DNA of 51,432 bases from Phormidium willei BDU 130791 (GCA_001637315.1 LSZA01000020.1:1-51432), one strand, 5' to 3'. Counted from the first letter of the stretch, positions 26,946 to 35,420 are shown. Program-made: numbers and translations. Notes: a model not told the origin generated them from the letters alone.

Positions 26946-27165
26946 AGTTCAGGTAGATCGGCGTCAATCGATGTGGCCGTTTGCCCGAGGGTGAGCTAAC
27001 ATGAATAGCTCATCTAATCTTGGGCTTCGGTTTGTGTAAACGCTAGGATTTTAGCGGTCTAGCTGAGGTCTGGGTTGAGAAAAGTCATTTGGGAATGTAG
27101 TCCTTGTCTCAACGGTGATGACCGGATCGGGCTATGGTAGTTGAGTGGTGGCACGCAAATCGCCG

Positions 27166-28293
27166 ATGGATCTTCTAGAGTATCAAGCCAAAGAGCTGTT
27201 CCGCGAAATGGACATTCCTGTCCTGCCCTCGCAAAAAATTCATTGTCCCCAAGATCTCAAGGGGCTTAAAATACCTTACCCGATTGTACTCAAGTCTCAG
27301 GTTCGTGCCGGAGGCCGGGGTAAAGCGGGGGGGATTCGCTTTGCCACGAATACCATTGATGCGATCGCCGCCGCTCAAGCGATTTTTCATTTGCCGATTC
27401 AGGGAGAGTTACCCGAGATTCTACTGGCTGAGGCGAAATACAATGCCTCGCAGGAGTTCTATTTGGCGATTTTGCTCGATCGCACGGCCCGCCGCCCGGT
27501 TCTCTTGGGATCGCCCTATGGTGGGGTTGAGGTCGCCTTCACTCAGGATAAAATGCAGCGGGTGGTCGTTGATGAGGAGTTTTCCCCCTTCTATGCTCGT
27601 CGGTTAGCGTTGAAGATGGGGTTGAGTGGGGAGGCGATCGAAGCTGTTAGCCGCGTCATCAAGCGGATGTATCGCTTGTTTGTGCAGAAGGATTTGGATC
27701 TCGTGGAGATTAACCCCCTCGGGATTCGTGATAATGGCGAGGTGATGGCCCTCGATGGCAAGGTGACGGTCAATAATGAGGCCCTCAATCGCCATTACAA
27801 TCTGACTCGGTTACTGCAAGAACGCAATTTTGAGCAACCGGACGAGTCCTCGGTGTTTCCGGCCCATGATTTTGTGGAGTTTGATGGCAAACTGGCGATT
27901 CTCTGTAATGGGGCTGGCTTGACGATGGCCACGTTTGATTTGGTCTGTGAAGCGAAGGGAAAACCGGCGAATTTCCTCAATTTGGGCAGTGAACAGGCCT
28001 GGTATGGGACTCATGCTGATCCCCTGGAACGGTTACGATTGGGCCTCGATGCGGTGACGCGATCGCCCCAGGTGTCGGTGGTGTTGGTCAATCTCATCGC
28101 CGGGGTCACTCGCTGTCAGGAGATCGCGACGACCTTGGTTGAGTTTAGTGACGCTCTCGATCGCCCCTGTAAGTGGATTGTTCGCTTGGTGGGGGGAGAC
28201 CTCGTCACCGCTGAAAAAACGCTCAAACAGGCGAATCTGACGACGGTTAAAAGTCTTGATGAAGCTGTTTCTCTTGCTGTTAAAGCTGTTTAA
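27166..28293 (+). CDS. sucC: Succinyl-CoA synthetase beta subunit
   Basis: Nucleotide-binding subunit of the ADP/GDP-forming succinate-CoA ligase, 375 residues from the chosen start. It begins MDLLEYQAKELFREM, the family's classic opening. The ATP-grasp region has VLKSQVRAGGRGKAGGI, EFYLAILLDRTARRPVLLGS, LVEINPLGI and ALDGKVTVNNEA. The CoA-ligase domain has LAILCNGAGLTMATFDLV and VLVNLIAGVTRC. A GTG further upstream (27145) would add seven residues; I prefer the ATG on family grounds. sucD follows 6 bp downstream, so this is one operon. Cyanobacteria lack classical 2-oxoglutarate dehydrogenase, so SucCD probably serves a bypass or C4 metabolism. Confidence 0.93.
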   Translation: MDLLEYQAKELFREMDIPVLPSQKIHCPQDLKGLKIPYPIVLKSQVRAGGRGKAGGIRFATNTIDAIAAAQAIFHLPIQGELPEILLAEAKYNASQEFYLAILLDRTARRPVLLGSPYGGVEVAFTQDKMQRVVVDEEFSPFYARRLALKMGLSGEAIEAVSRVIKRMYRLFVQKDLDLVEINPLGIRDNGEVMALDGKVTVNNEALNRHYNLTRLLQERNFEQPDESSVFPAHDFVEFDGKLAILCNGAGLTMATFDLVCEAKGKPANFLNLGSEQAWYGTHADPLERLRLGLDAVTRSPQVSVVLVNLIAGVTRCQEIATTLVEFSDALDRPCKWIVRLVGGDLVTAEKTLKQANLTTVKSLDEAVSLAVKAV

Positions 28294-28299
28294 TGACTC

Positions 28300-29229
28300 A
28301 TGCAGTTCACCGCTGATACGAAAGTTTTAATTCATGGGATTGCCGAACCTCTGGCGGCCACCCATAGCATCTTAATGAAAGCCTATGGAACCCAAGTGGT
28401 GGCCGGGGTGAGTCCCGGTTTGGGGGGCAGTGAACGGGATGGGATTCCGGTTTACGATTTGGTGGAAGTGGCCATGAAGGATGTGGGGCCGATTGATGCG
28501 GCGGTGATTTTTGTGCAACCCTATTTGGTGTTGGATGCAGCCCTAGAGGCGATCGCGGCGGGGATTCGTCAGTTAACGATTGTCACCGAAGGAATGCCGC
28601 CGATGGACATGGTGAAACTGATTCGCAAGGCCGATGCGACGGAAACTCTGGTGGTCGGACCCAGTAGCCCCGGCTTGATTATTCCTGGACAGAATATCCT
28701 CTTAGGCACTCACCCGGCGGAGTTTTATACGCCCGGCTGTGTGGGCCTGATTAGCCGCTGTGGAACCCTCACTTATGAAATTGCCCTCTCTCTGACGGAA
28801 GCGGGGTTAGGACAGTCGATTGGGGTGAGTATTGGCGGTGATGGCATTTTGGGGTCATCGTTTGCCCAATGGTTACAGATTCTTGATGAAGATGACACGA
28901 CGGAGGCGATCGTGATTGTGGGCGAGATTGGCGGAAGTGGGGAAGAAGCGGCCGCTGATTATGTGGCTGAAGCGATTGATAAGCCGGTGATTAGTTATGT
29001 GGCCGGTCGCCATGTTCCCAAGGGACGACGGCTGGGCCATGCGGGGGCGATCGCTGCTAATTTAAGTCATAAAACTGAGAAAAAAATTCAAGAAGCGGGA
29101 AGTTCTGCACTCTTTGACCTCGATATTGGCACCGCAGAACATAAAATTAAAGCCTTTAAAAAAGCCGGGATTCCGGTGGCAGAACGTCCGTCAGAAATTT
29201 CTAAATTAGTGAAAAAAGCATTAAAATAA
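28300..29229 (+). CDS. sucD: Succinyl-CoA synthetase alpha subunit
   Basis: CoA-binding and phosphohistidine subunit, 309 residues. The Rossmann CoA-binding domain runs from VLIHGIAEPLAATHS to VAGVSPGLGG. The phosphorylated histidine is H247 in RLGHAGAIAA. GPSSPGLIIPG, SRCGTLTYEI, GIGGDGILGSSF-like SIGGDGILGSSF and VIVGEIGGSGEEAAADY match the family. The segment after the His (NLSHKTEKKIQEAG) differs from the AGGKG seen in E. coli, which may reflect nucleotide or subunit preference. It is operonic with sucC. Confidence 0.93.
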   Translation: MQFTADTKVLIHGIAEPLAATHSILMKAYGTQVVAGVSPGLGGSERDGIPVYDLVEVAMKDVGPIDAAVIFVQPYLVLDAALEAIAAGIRQLTIVTEGMPPMDMVKLIRKADATETLVVGPSSPGLIIPGQNILLGTHPAEFYTPGCVGLISRCGTLTYEIALSLTEAGLGQSIGVSIGGDGILGSSFAQWLQILDEDDTTEAIVIVGEIGGSGEEAAADYVAEAIDKPVISYVAGRHVPKGRRLGHAGAIAANLSHKTEKKIQEAGSSALFDLDIGTAEHKIKAFKKAGIPVAERPSEISKLVKKALK

Positions 29230-29230
29230 A

Positions 29231-29328
29231 GGCGAATTGGGTGTGTTTTGGCGGTTTTAAGGGTTGATATTTTTAATGGTTAATATGTTGAGAGGTTAAA
29301 ATCGGTCTAAAAACCGCCGCAATTCACC
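29231..29328. repeat. Interrupted inverted repeat after sucD
   Basis: Two blocks on the left, GGCGAATTG (29231) and GGCGGTTTT (29250), are answered on the right by AAAACCGCC (to 29318) and CAATTCACC (29320-29328). The left blocks are separated by 10 nt, the right by one. It lies between the sucD stop and the permease and may be a leaky terminator or leader structure. Confidence 0.45.
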
Positions 29329-29347
29329 GATTGTTGAGGCAGAGAAC

Positions 29348-30220
29348 ATGGCAAAAGCGAAAATTGGTTTAGGAAATCCAACCCGAGTCGCTTGGTTGTT
29401 TTTGACCCCGGCTTTAGTCATGTTGTCGATTTTTGTCCTGGGACCCATTGTCTATCTAATCTATCTCAGCTTCACCAGTGGTAGTTTTACCCGCAGCGGC
29501 AGTCAATGGATTGGCCTGGCTAATTACGAACGGGCGATCGCCTCTCCTGAGTTTTGGCAAGTCCTGGGAAACACCCTCTATTTCTCCATCGCCACGATTA
29601 TTCCTAGTATTATCATTCCCTTAATCTTGGCGGCCGTGTTGGAAAAGGCGATCGTCCTCAAATCGTTACTACGAACGGCCTATTTTCTCCCCGCCATCAC
29701 CTCCACCGTCGCCGTGGGCCTCGGTTGGCGTTGGCTATTTCAAACCGATGGCCCCATCAATCGCATTCTCGACAGCCTCAGCATCACTCCCATTCCCTGG
29801 CTAGGAAGTGCCACCTGGGCCATGCCAATTCTGATTCTCCTGAGTATCTGGAAACAACTCGGCTTTAACCTGGTTGTATTTCTGGCGGGATTACAAGCCA
29901 TCCCTCAATCGCGTTATGACGCGGCCAAACTCGATGGGGCCAATGGATTTCAGCAATTTCGCCATGTTACGGTTCCCGGCTTGTACCCCACCTTGGTGTT
30001 TGTCATGGTGACAACTGCCATGTTTACTCTACGTAGCTTTGAACAAGTCTATGTGATGACCGGAGGGGGTCCGTTGAACTCCACCAATATTCTGGTGTAT
30101 TTCGTCTATGAGCAAGCCTTTGCTCTATTTGACTTTGGCTATGCGGCCGCCTCCGCCACTCTTTTGTTATTGGTGGCCCTGTCTTTGGTAACGCTTCAGC
30201 TTCAACTCACCGAGGATTAA
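29348..30220 (+). CDS. Orphan sugar-type ABC transporter permease (MalF/UgpA-like)
   Basis: Inner-membrane permease of a carbohydrate-uptake ABC importer, 290 residues. It has six hydrophobic helices: LFLTPALVMLSIFVLGPIVY, NTLYFSIATIIPSIIIPLIL, TAYFLPAITSTVAVGLGW and so on. The EAA loop YDAAKLDGANGFQQFRHVTVPGL contacts the ATPase. The C-terminal MTGGGPLNSTNILVYFVYEQAF is the typical MalF-group end. No binding protein, second permease or ATPase is adjacent, so the rest of the transporter must be elsewhere. The substrate is unknown; a glucosylglycerol or sugar substrate is possible in a cyanobacterium. Confidence 0.9.
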   Translation: MAKAKIGLGNPTRVAWLFLTPALVMLSIFVLGPIVYLIYLSFTSGSFTRSGSQWIGLANYERAIASPEFWQVLGNTLYFSIATIIPSIIIPLILAAVLEKAIVLKSLLRTAYFLPAITSTVAVGLGWRWLFQTDGPINRILDSLSITPIPWLGSATWAMPILILLSIWKQLGFNLVVFLAGLQAIPQSRYDAAKLDGANGFQQFRHVTVPGLYPTLVFVMVTTAMFTLRSFEQVYVMTGGGPLNSTNILVYFVYEQAFALFDFGYAAASATLLLLVALSLVTLQLQLTED

Positions 30221-30262
30221 CGACGACGAGATAGAGACGGCCGCCATCATGGCGAGACGACG

Positions 30263-30802
30263 TCAACTTTGAACTGATTGAGCCTCTCGTTTGCCATCTC
30301 GTTCAGCCGTGGTTTCGGCAAAACGCACTCGGTGACGGCGAGATACCTGCTGCTCTGGATCAATGCCATCAAACGTTGGCGGAATCCAAGCGCGGACCAC
30401 TAATAAACCTCCGAGTACAATCAGAAACGAGCAGGCTGCCATGACCTGTACCCAGGGAGTTTCCAAAATGCCTCGGACAATGATTTCCCGCAGTACCGAT
30501 ACAATTGAAACCTCTACCGCGACTCCAATCGAAACACGATGCTCTTTTAAATAAATAATGAGTAGTCTAAACAACTCGACTAAAATGAGCAAGAATAAAA
30601 TATCGGAGGTGACCCGAGGAAAGTCCAACGGGGGCAACAGCGACAGAAACATCTCTCGCAGTTGGATGACCATGAAGCTGAATAGGCCAATGCACAAGGA
30701 AATCACAATTAAGTCCTGCACCATCTCCAGAAAACGAAGGATGTGGACGCCATTCAACCAATTGCCCCAGCGAGGAGAAGAGTTTGTGGATAAAGGTTTC
30801 AT
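30263..30802 (-). CDS. PsiE-like membrane protein
   Basis: A 179-residue membrane protein with four hydrophobic segments: LIVISLCIGLFSFMVIQL, ILFLLILVELFRLLIIYL, VAVEVSIVSVLREIIVRGIL and VMAACSFLIVLGGLLVVRAW. The pattern LVELFRLLIIYLKEHRVSIGVAVEVSIVSVLREIIV matches the phosphate-starvation-inducible PsiE family, whose biochemical role is unknown. The C-terminal tail is charged. It lies downstream of sbtA on the same strand with a 141-bp gap, so it may belong to the carbon-uptake island. A 13-bp direct repeat ATCGTTATCAGAA covers its start codon and the sequence just before it. Confidence 0.8.
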   Translation of the reverse strand: MKPLSTNSSPRWGNWLNGVHILRFLEMVQDLIVISLCIGLFSFMVIQLREMFLSLLPPLDFPRVTSDILFLLILVELFRLLIIYLKEHRVSIGVAVEVSIVSVLREIIVRGILETPWVQVMAACSFLIVLGGLLVVRAWIPPTFDGIDPEQQVSRRHRVRFAETTAERDGKREAQSVQS

Positions 30803-30943
30803 CGTTATCAGAAATAATCGTTATCAGAAGTCAAAAGGTCAATCAGTCAGTCCAGGGGGCTAGAGGCGATCTCGTTGAGAGACTTGTGGGTCGCGGATCT
30901 GCCGAGCTGGCACAGCATCGGCAGACCTGAAACCGGTTTGGAA

Positions 30944-32092
30944 TTAGCCTCCTGGCATCACGGCTTGAGCTAACCCGATGTAGAGCGGTATTCCGATGGC
31001 GAGAGCAATCGGGGTTCCGACGGCGGTGGAGGAGCCGATGTAGGCAGAAGGATTGGCTTTGGGAATCCCTGCACGTAACGTAGGCGGTCCTGAGATGTCG
31101 GAACTCGACGCGGCGATAACAGACAGAATGACGACGCCGCCAGCGCTGAATCCTGTGGTGATGTGGGCAACATAGCCGAGACCAAAGCCAATGAGTCCAT
31201 GAAGCAGTGGTGCGATAAAGGCATAGACGGCGTACCACTGAGCCACTTTGCGTAGCTCGCCGATTCGTGACCAGGCTTCCATCCCCATGACCAGCATCAG
31301 GATTGACAGTAGACCACGGAAGAGGGGATTGAAGAAGCTCTCATAGACGCTTTCGGGTTGGGTTAGGATGCCGAGTGCCAGACCGAGTAGCAGTGCCGAT
31401 AGGGCAGACCCCTGGAGGCTTTCCTTGATGATGGGCCAGATCTCGACCTGTTTGTTGGCGCTACTGTTCTGCTGGCTGAGATACTCTTGCCGGCTGCTGG
31501 GATATTCCGGCTCGCTGGGATAGCCGCCTGCGGCAACGGCCTGCTTGCTGAGAGATTCCTGTTTGCTCAGAGACTCTTGTGTGCTGAGAGACTCCTGTTT
31601 GGCTTTTTGCTTGCTGACGTAAATACTGGCTAAGACGATCGCCGTGACGAGTGCCGGGATGTCCATAAATGGATATAGTGCCGCCGCCCAAGCTTCGTAT
31701 TCCATGCCTTCGGCTTCGAGCATGGTTAAGCCAGCGGCGAGGGTTGAGCCACTTACGGCACCGAATAAGCCCCCGGTTGCGATCGCATCGACGGTTTTGA
31801 CTTTCGGCAGTTTGGCTAATGTATTACTTGCGATGAGTACGATGACAATCCCGATGATTGCCGCAAAAAACGCCGGTAATAGCATCTGTGCGAGATTGGC
31901 GTTGCGGATGGCAATTCCCCCGCTCAAGCCAACTCTGATCAGCAGCATGAAGACGATGAACTTATAGATCGCATCAGGAATTTGCAGTCGGCTATTGAGG
32001 GCGGCGACGATCATACCCCCAATCAGAAAGCCAAGGGTTGGCGACTGCAACTTATCCGCGAAGCGCGTTAAGAAATCGGACAAGAACTCCAT
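30944..32092 (-). CDS. sbtA: Sodium-dependent bicarbonate transporter SbtA
   Basis: High-affinity Na+/HCO3- symporter of the cyanobacterial carbon-concentrating mechanism, 382 residues. Two halves of hydrophobic helices are separated by a cytosolic loop. Diagnostic stretches are PTLGFLIGGMIVAALNSRLQIPD-like, FMLLIRVGLSGGIAI, GGLFGAVSGSTLAAGLTMLE and, near the C-terminus, SSSDISGPPTLRAGIPKANPSAYIGSSTAVGTP. The central loop (about residues 160-220) contains tandem QESLSK hexamers not expected in the canonical protein. SbtA is normally followed by its regulator sbtB; here sbtB lies divergently about 620 bp upstream. A possible promoter is at 32287-32315. Confidence 0.95.
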   Translation of the reverse strand: MEFLSDFLTRFADKLQSPTLGFLIGGMIVAALNSRLQIPDAIYKFIVFMLLIRVGLSGGIAIRNANLAQMLLPAFFAAIIGIVIVLIASNTLAKLPKVKTVDAIATGGLFGAVSGSTLAAGLTMLEAEGMEYEAWAAALYPFMDIPALVTAIVLASIYVSKQKAKQESLSTQESLSKQESLSKQAVAAGGYPSEPEYPSSRQEYLSQQNSSANKQVEIWPIIKESLQGSALSALLLGLALGILTQPESVYESFFNPLFRGLLSILMLVMGMEAWSRIGELRKVAQWYAVYAFIAPLLHGLIGFGLGYVAHITTGFSAGGVVILSVIAASSSDISGPPTLRAGIPKANPSAYIGSSTAVGTPIALAIGIPLYIGLAQAVMPGG

Positions 32093-32286
32093 GTTGTAAT
32101 TTCTCCTTCGGACTCCTCTGACGAGAAGTGATTATGGTGGTCAGTGAGCTTGAAACAGTTGAAGACAGTCGGGATAACGCGTGTCATCCCTACTGCACAG
32201 GTGTTACGCGAATACCTATCAACAGAATGTTCAGAGGTGGTCGCTCTCCGAACGGGACTCGAAGGTGTGGCTATGGGGCAGCACCC

Positions 32287-32315
32287 TCTATAGATAAATG
32301 TCTATTAAAAACCAA
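32287..32315 (-). promoter_or_regulatory. Possible sbtA promoter
   Basis: On the minus strand, TTGGTT (32315-32310) and TATAGA (32292-32287) are separated by 17 bp, about 195 bp before the sbtA start. The spacing is ideal and the hexamers are moderate. No experimental start is known to me. Confidence 0.3.
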
Positions 32316-32543
32316 ATCTCCATCTGTTTAAGTCTATGTGCTTAAGTTTATCTTAAAATCTGCCACAATTTGCGATCGCCCGACCTAGATCCGCGAAGTA
32401 ATGTTAAATGCAAAACATAAGCAAAAGTTATGAATTACCGAAACTCGTATCTCTCGGGTCAATCTAACCCAGGCAATATCCTCAGGAGAACGGTTTAACG
32501 ATCCGTGGTCCGTCTCATGGGTGGTTATTGTCGCCCCAGAAAG

Positions 32544-32560
32544 TATAAGCCATGCTTATA
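32544..32560. promoter_or_regulatory. 17-bp dyad, possible LysR operator
   Basis: Perfect inverted repeat TATAAGC / GCTTATA with a 3-nt centre, about 150 bp upstream of sbtB. The T-N11-A spacing is that of LysR-family boxes. It is unassigned; CmpR or a CcmR-type regulator are candidates. Confidence 0.4.
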
Positions 32561-32697
32561 AAAGGCTTCCGCTAATCTGAGTCAATCTTGCTCAAGAGAG
32601 TGTCGTGGATTCGCCGTTGTTTGATATAAAGTTAAATATATGGTTCAAGGCAAAACCATAGAGTCTTGTCTTGGATTTTCACAACTTAAGCCATTAA

Positions 32698-33024
<327 letters not shown>

Positions 33025-33031
33025 GTCAAAA

Positions 33032-33071
33032 CCCCAGCCATTCTCATGATTTCCAATGAGAATGGCTGGGG
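33032..33071. terminator. Strong hairpin between sbtB and bicA
   Basis: A 16-bp perfect stem CCCCAGCCATTCTCAT / ATGAGAATGGCTGGGG with an 8-nt loop, 7 bp after the sbtB stop. It separates convergent sbtB and bicA. An A-run on the left provides a U-tract for bicA transcripts. Confidence 0.85.
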
Positions 33072-33157
33072 CAATGTCGGTACACAAACCCTAAATGACT
33101 CGTGACGTTTTTGGTGTTGCTTCACCCTTGCGATCAATAGGGATTAAGCCACAATGA

Positions 33158-34828
33158 TTAAACCGCCGAGGCCATCGGCGCATCTGCCATGCGATCAACA
33201 ATCTGTTGCAAGGCATCTCGCAAGGTTGCGGTTTGATGCTCTTCGGGAACACGGCTGAGGATTTCAAATTTTTCCAAGCGACTTTCGACTTTGCCGGAAC
33301 TGCCCACCACGTAGACTTCTAATCCCCGTTTCAGAGCGTCGTTGACCATTTTTTCCATGGCGAGGGTTGCGGTCACCCCCAACATGGGAACATCTCGAAA
33401 GTCCAAAATGAGAATTTTATAGTCTCCGATGAGCGAATGGCGTTGAGAAATGGCTTTGGCGGCACCGAAACTCAGAGAGGCACCGAGATGAAGTAGTAAA
33501 ACCTGACCTTGAACTTTCTCTAATAACAGTTGCTCTTCATGTTCGAGGAGTTCAGCTTCCTCGGCATTGGTAATGGCTTTAATGCTTTTGGCTTGAACAT
33601 CAGATAGACGCTGAATTGTCAAGACATTGGCGACGAAGACCCCAACTCCGACGGCAACAATCAAATCAACAAAAACCGTTAGAAGAACCACACCATACAT
33701 AATGGCAGCGGCTTTGAGGGAAACGTGATGAGCGCGTTTTAGGAAACTCCAGTCGACAATATCAATCCCGACCTTGAGGGCGATCGCCGCCAGAACCGTC
33801 AACGGCACAATTTCGGTAAAGCCGGCAGCGGCAAAGACGAACACCAGAAGGGTGACGGCGTGAATCATCCCCGACAGGGCAGTCCGTCCCCCGGCTTGGA
33901 TGTTAACAACGGTTCCCATGGTTGCTCCAGCGCCGGGTAAGCCACCACAGAACCCTGAGAGAATGTTGCCAATCCCTTGACCCATGAGTTCTTTATTCGA
34001 GTCATGCTCATATTGGGTGATACTATCGGAGATGACGGAGGTGAGCAGGGAGTCGATACAACCGAGCATCCCTAACATCACCGCGTCAATGACCATCATT
34101 TGCAAGTCAGGTGTTGAGATCGTTGGGAAATAGAGGGTGGGTAACCCGGCGGGAATTTCACCGACGATTCTCAGTTGTCCTGACAGTAGACTGGCCGAGA
34201 CGCCGGTTCCGATGAGCAAGGCTAACAGTTGCGGTGGACAGACGCGGGCAATTTTGCTCGGAGTTAGGAAGAGAATCGCGAGGGTCAACAGTCCTAATCC
34301 CAGTTCGGGGTTAGTGATCAGGTCCGGGTTAATCCATTCAGGTAAGACTCTTACCGTGGCTAAGACCCCACCAACGCCTTCTTGTCCGAGTAATGGTGGC
34401 AGTTGCAGCATAATCATGATGACCCCAATCCCGGACATAAAGCCGGAAATGACGGTATAGGGCATCAGGGTGACGTATTTCCCGAGTCGGAGTAGACCAA
34501 AGAGTATTTGGAACAGCCCCGCCATCATGACGACGGTGAAGGCGATCGCCAACCCTTCGCCCTCGGGGTATTTGGCGGTCAAGGTGGCAATCACGGCGGT
34601 AAAGACCACGGTCATCGGCCCGGTGGGATTGGAGATGAGGGTGGGGGTTCCTCCAAATAGGGCCGCGAAAAAGCCCAGGAGAACGGCACTATAAATTCCG
34701 GCGATCGCCCCGGCTCCAGACGCGACACCGAAGGCTAGGGCCATGGGGAGGCCGACGATCGCGGCGGTTAGACCACCAAAGAAATCTCCCCGCAGATTGC
34801 GGGTATGGATGTAATTGAGAATTTTCAT
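33158..34828 (-). CDS. bicA: SulP-family bicarbonate transporter BicA
   Basis: Low-affinity, high-flux Na+/HCO3- transporter, 556 residues. The membrane domain (about 1-410) begins RGDFFGGLTAAIVGLPMALAFGVASGAGA-like and has FFAALFGGTPTLISNPTGPMTVVFTA, YTVISGFMSGIGVIM and LPGAGATMGTVVNIQAGGRTALSG. These are closest to cyanobacterial BicA rather than generic sulfate permeases. A C-terminal STAS domain (about 435-545, VLLLHLGASLSFGAAKAIS, ILDFRDVPMLGVTATLAME) follows. It is divergent from the CmpR-like regulator, the usual arrangement for a LysR target. It is convergent with sbtB. Substrate assignment rests on family and neighbours. Confidence 0.9.
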   Translation of the reverse strand: MKILNYIHTRNLRGDFFGGLTAAIVGLPMALAFGVASGAGAIAGIYSAVLLGFFAALFGGTPTLISNPTGPMTVVFTAVIATLTAKYPEGEGLAIAFTVVMMAGLFQILFGLLRLGKYVTLMPYTVISGFMSGIGVIMIMLQLPPLLGQEGVGGVLATVRVLPEWINPDLITNPELGLGLLTLAILFLTPSKIARVCPPQLLALLIGTGVSASLLSGQLRIVGEIPAGLPTLYFPTISTPDLQMMVIDAVMLGMLGCIDSLLTSVISDSITQYEHDSNKELMGQGIGNILSGFCGGLPGAGATMGTVVNIQAGGRTALSGMIHAVTLLVFVFAAAGFTEIVPLTVLAAIALKVGIDIVDWSFLKRAHHVSLKAAAIMYGVVLLTVFVDLIVAVGVGVFVANVLTIQRLSDVQAKSIKAITNAEEAELLEHEEQLLLEKVQGQVLLLHLGASLSFGAAKAISQRHSLIGDYKILILDFRDVPMLGVTATLAMEKMVNDALKRGLEVYVVGSSGKVESRLEKFEILSRVPEEHQTATLRDALQQIVDRMADAPMASAV

Positions 34829-34884
34829 GACAGGTTTGGATTGAGATCGCGACGATTACAGACGATTACATTATTCCAATAGGG

Positions 34885-34949
34885 AAAATCAAAACCATTG
34901 ATTTTTGTCTATGGCTTACTCTAGCATCAAGCCTCTCACACCAAAATAC
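34885..34949. repeat. 65-bp direct duplication, copy A
   Basis: This copy aligns without gaps to 35145-35209 (offset 260 bp) at about 46 of 65 positions. It includes identical blocks AAAACCATTG, TCTAT and CCAAAATAC and the near-identical CAAGCCTCTCA/AAAGCCTTTCA. It lies 57 bp upstream of the bicA start and may hold regulator sites. Confidence 0.7.
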
Positions 34950-35144
34950 TTTGTCATCAATCCCCCAATCGCCCTAGTGTCCGAGCCTGTATCAGATCCT
35001 AGAGGCTGCGATCGCCCCATGTTCACGGCCGTTAAACCGTCATGGAACTGGCCCCGTCGAGAGCCAATCTGACTGGAGTTTATCATTACTGACGACCGGT
35101 TTGGGCTGAGGCCGCTCAAATAATATCAATTTATTTCAATGATA

Positions 35145-35209
35145 AACACTAAAACCATTGTTTTTTTTCTATAGTGTGGGTTAAGATAAAGCCTTTCAAG
35201 CCAAAATAC
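35145..35209. repeat. 65-bp direct duplication, copy B
   Basis: Second copy of the segment at 34885-34949. It abuts the first base of the rod-shaped element at 35209. Conserved blocks are AAAACCATTG, a T-rich run, TCTAT and CCAAAATAC. Confidence 0.7.
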
Positions 35210-35330
35210 AATTCTGATCTCGCGCGTCCTAGTCTGATGAGGTACAGCTTTTCGAGAGGATCGGTGACCGGTTCTCTCTCTACCAAAGAGTCTGTACCTT
35301 ATCAATGTGGGAATTGCGAGATCAGAATTG
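35209..35330. ncRNA. 122-nt rod-like structured element (candidate RNA or hairpin element)
   Basis: The outer 15-bp stem is perfect: CAATTCTGATCTCGC (35209-35223) with GCGAGATCAGAATTG (35316-35330). A symmetric 11x11 internal loop follows, then a 13-bp stem TGATGAGGTACAG (35235-35247) with CTGTACCTTATCA (35292-35304) including one G-U pair. Next comes a short CTTTT/AAAGAG helix, then an apical 11-bp stem GAGAGGATCGG (35254-35264) with CCGGTTCTCTC (35268-35278) closed by TGA and containing two G-U pairs. The symmetry and wobbles suggest a transcribed RNA, but a palindromic mobile element is possible. It lies 90 bp upstream of the cmpR-like start. No known family is recognised. Confidence 0.5.
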
Positions 35331-35420
35331 CCATAAAAATTTTGGATTAAACGAGTTAGGGCAAAATATCACAGTGATTCAGAATACGGCTTGATAGCTG
35401 TTCTCTCCTGAACCCCCCCC

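Larger units (their letters stand above)
34829..35420. promoter_or_regulatory. Divergent bicA/cmpR-like control region
   Basis: A 592-bp spacer holds two copies of a 65-bp segment (34885-34949 and 35145-35209) and a rod-shaped inverted-repeat element (35209-35330). A 67-codon frame at 34916-35119 has no protein features. The position between bicA and a LysR regulator makes it the natural control region for both. Confidence 0.6.

Noticed and set aside
32128..32331. 67-codon plus-strand frame in the sbtA/sbtB spacer
   Set aside because: No ribosome binding site or conserved features; overlaps a probable promoter.
34916..35119. 67-codon minus-strand frame between bicA and the cmpR-like gene
   Set aside because: Overlaps the duplicated control segment and has no protein character.
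35207..35212. TACAAT as a -10 element driving the rod-like element
   Set aside because: No acceptable -35 at the right distance, and a start downstream of it would cut into the outer stem.
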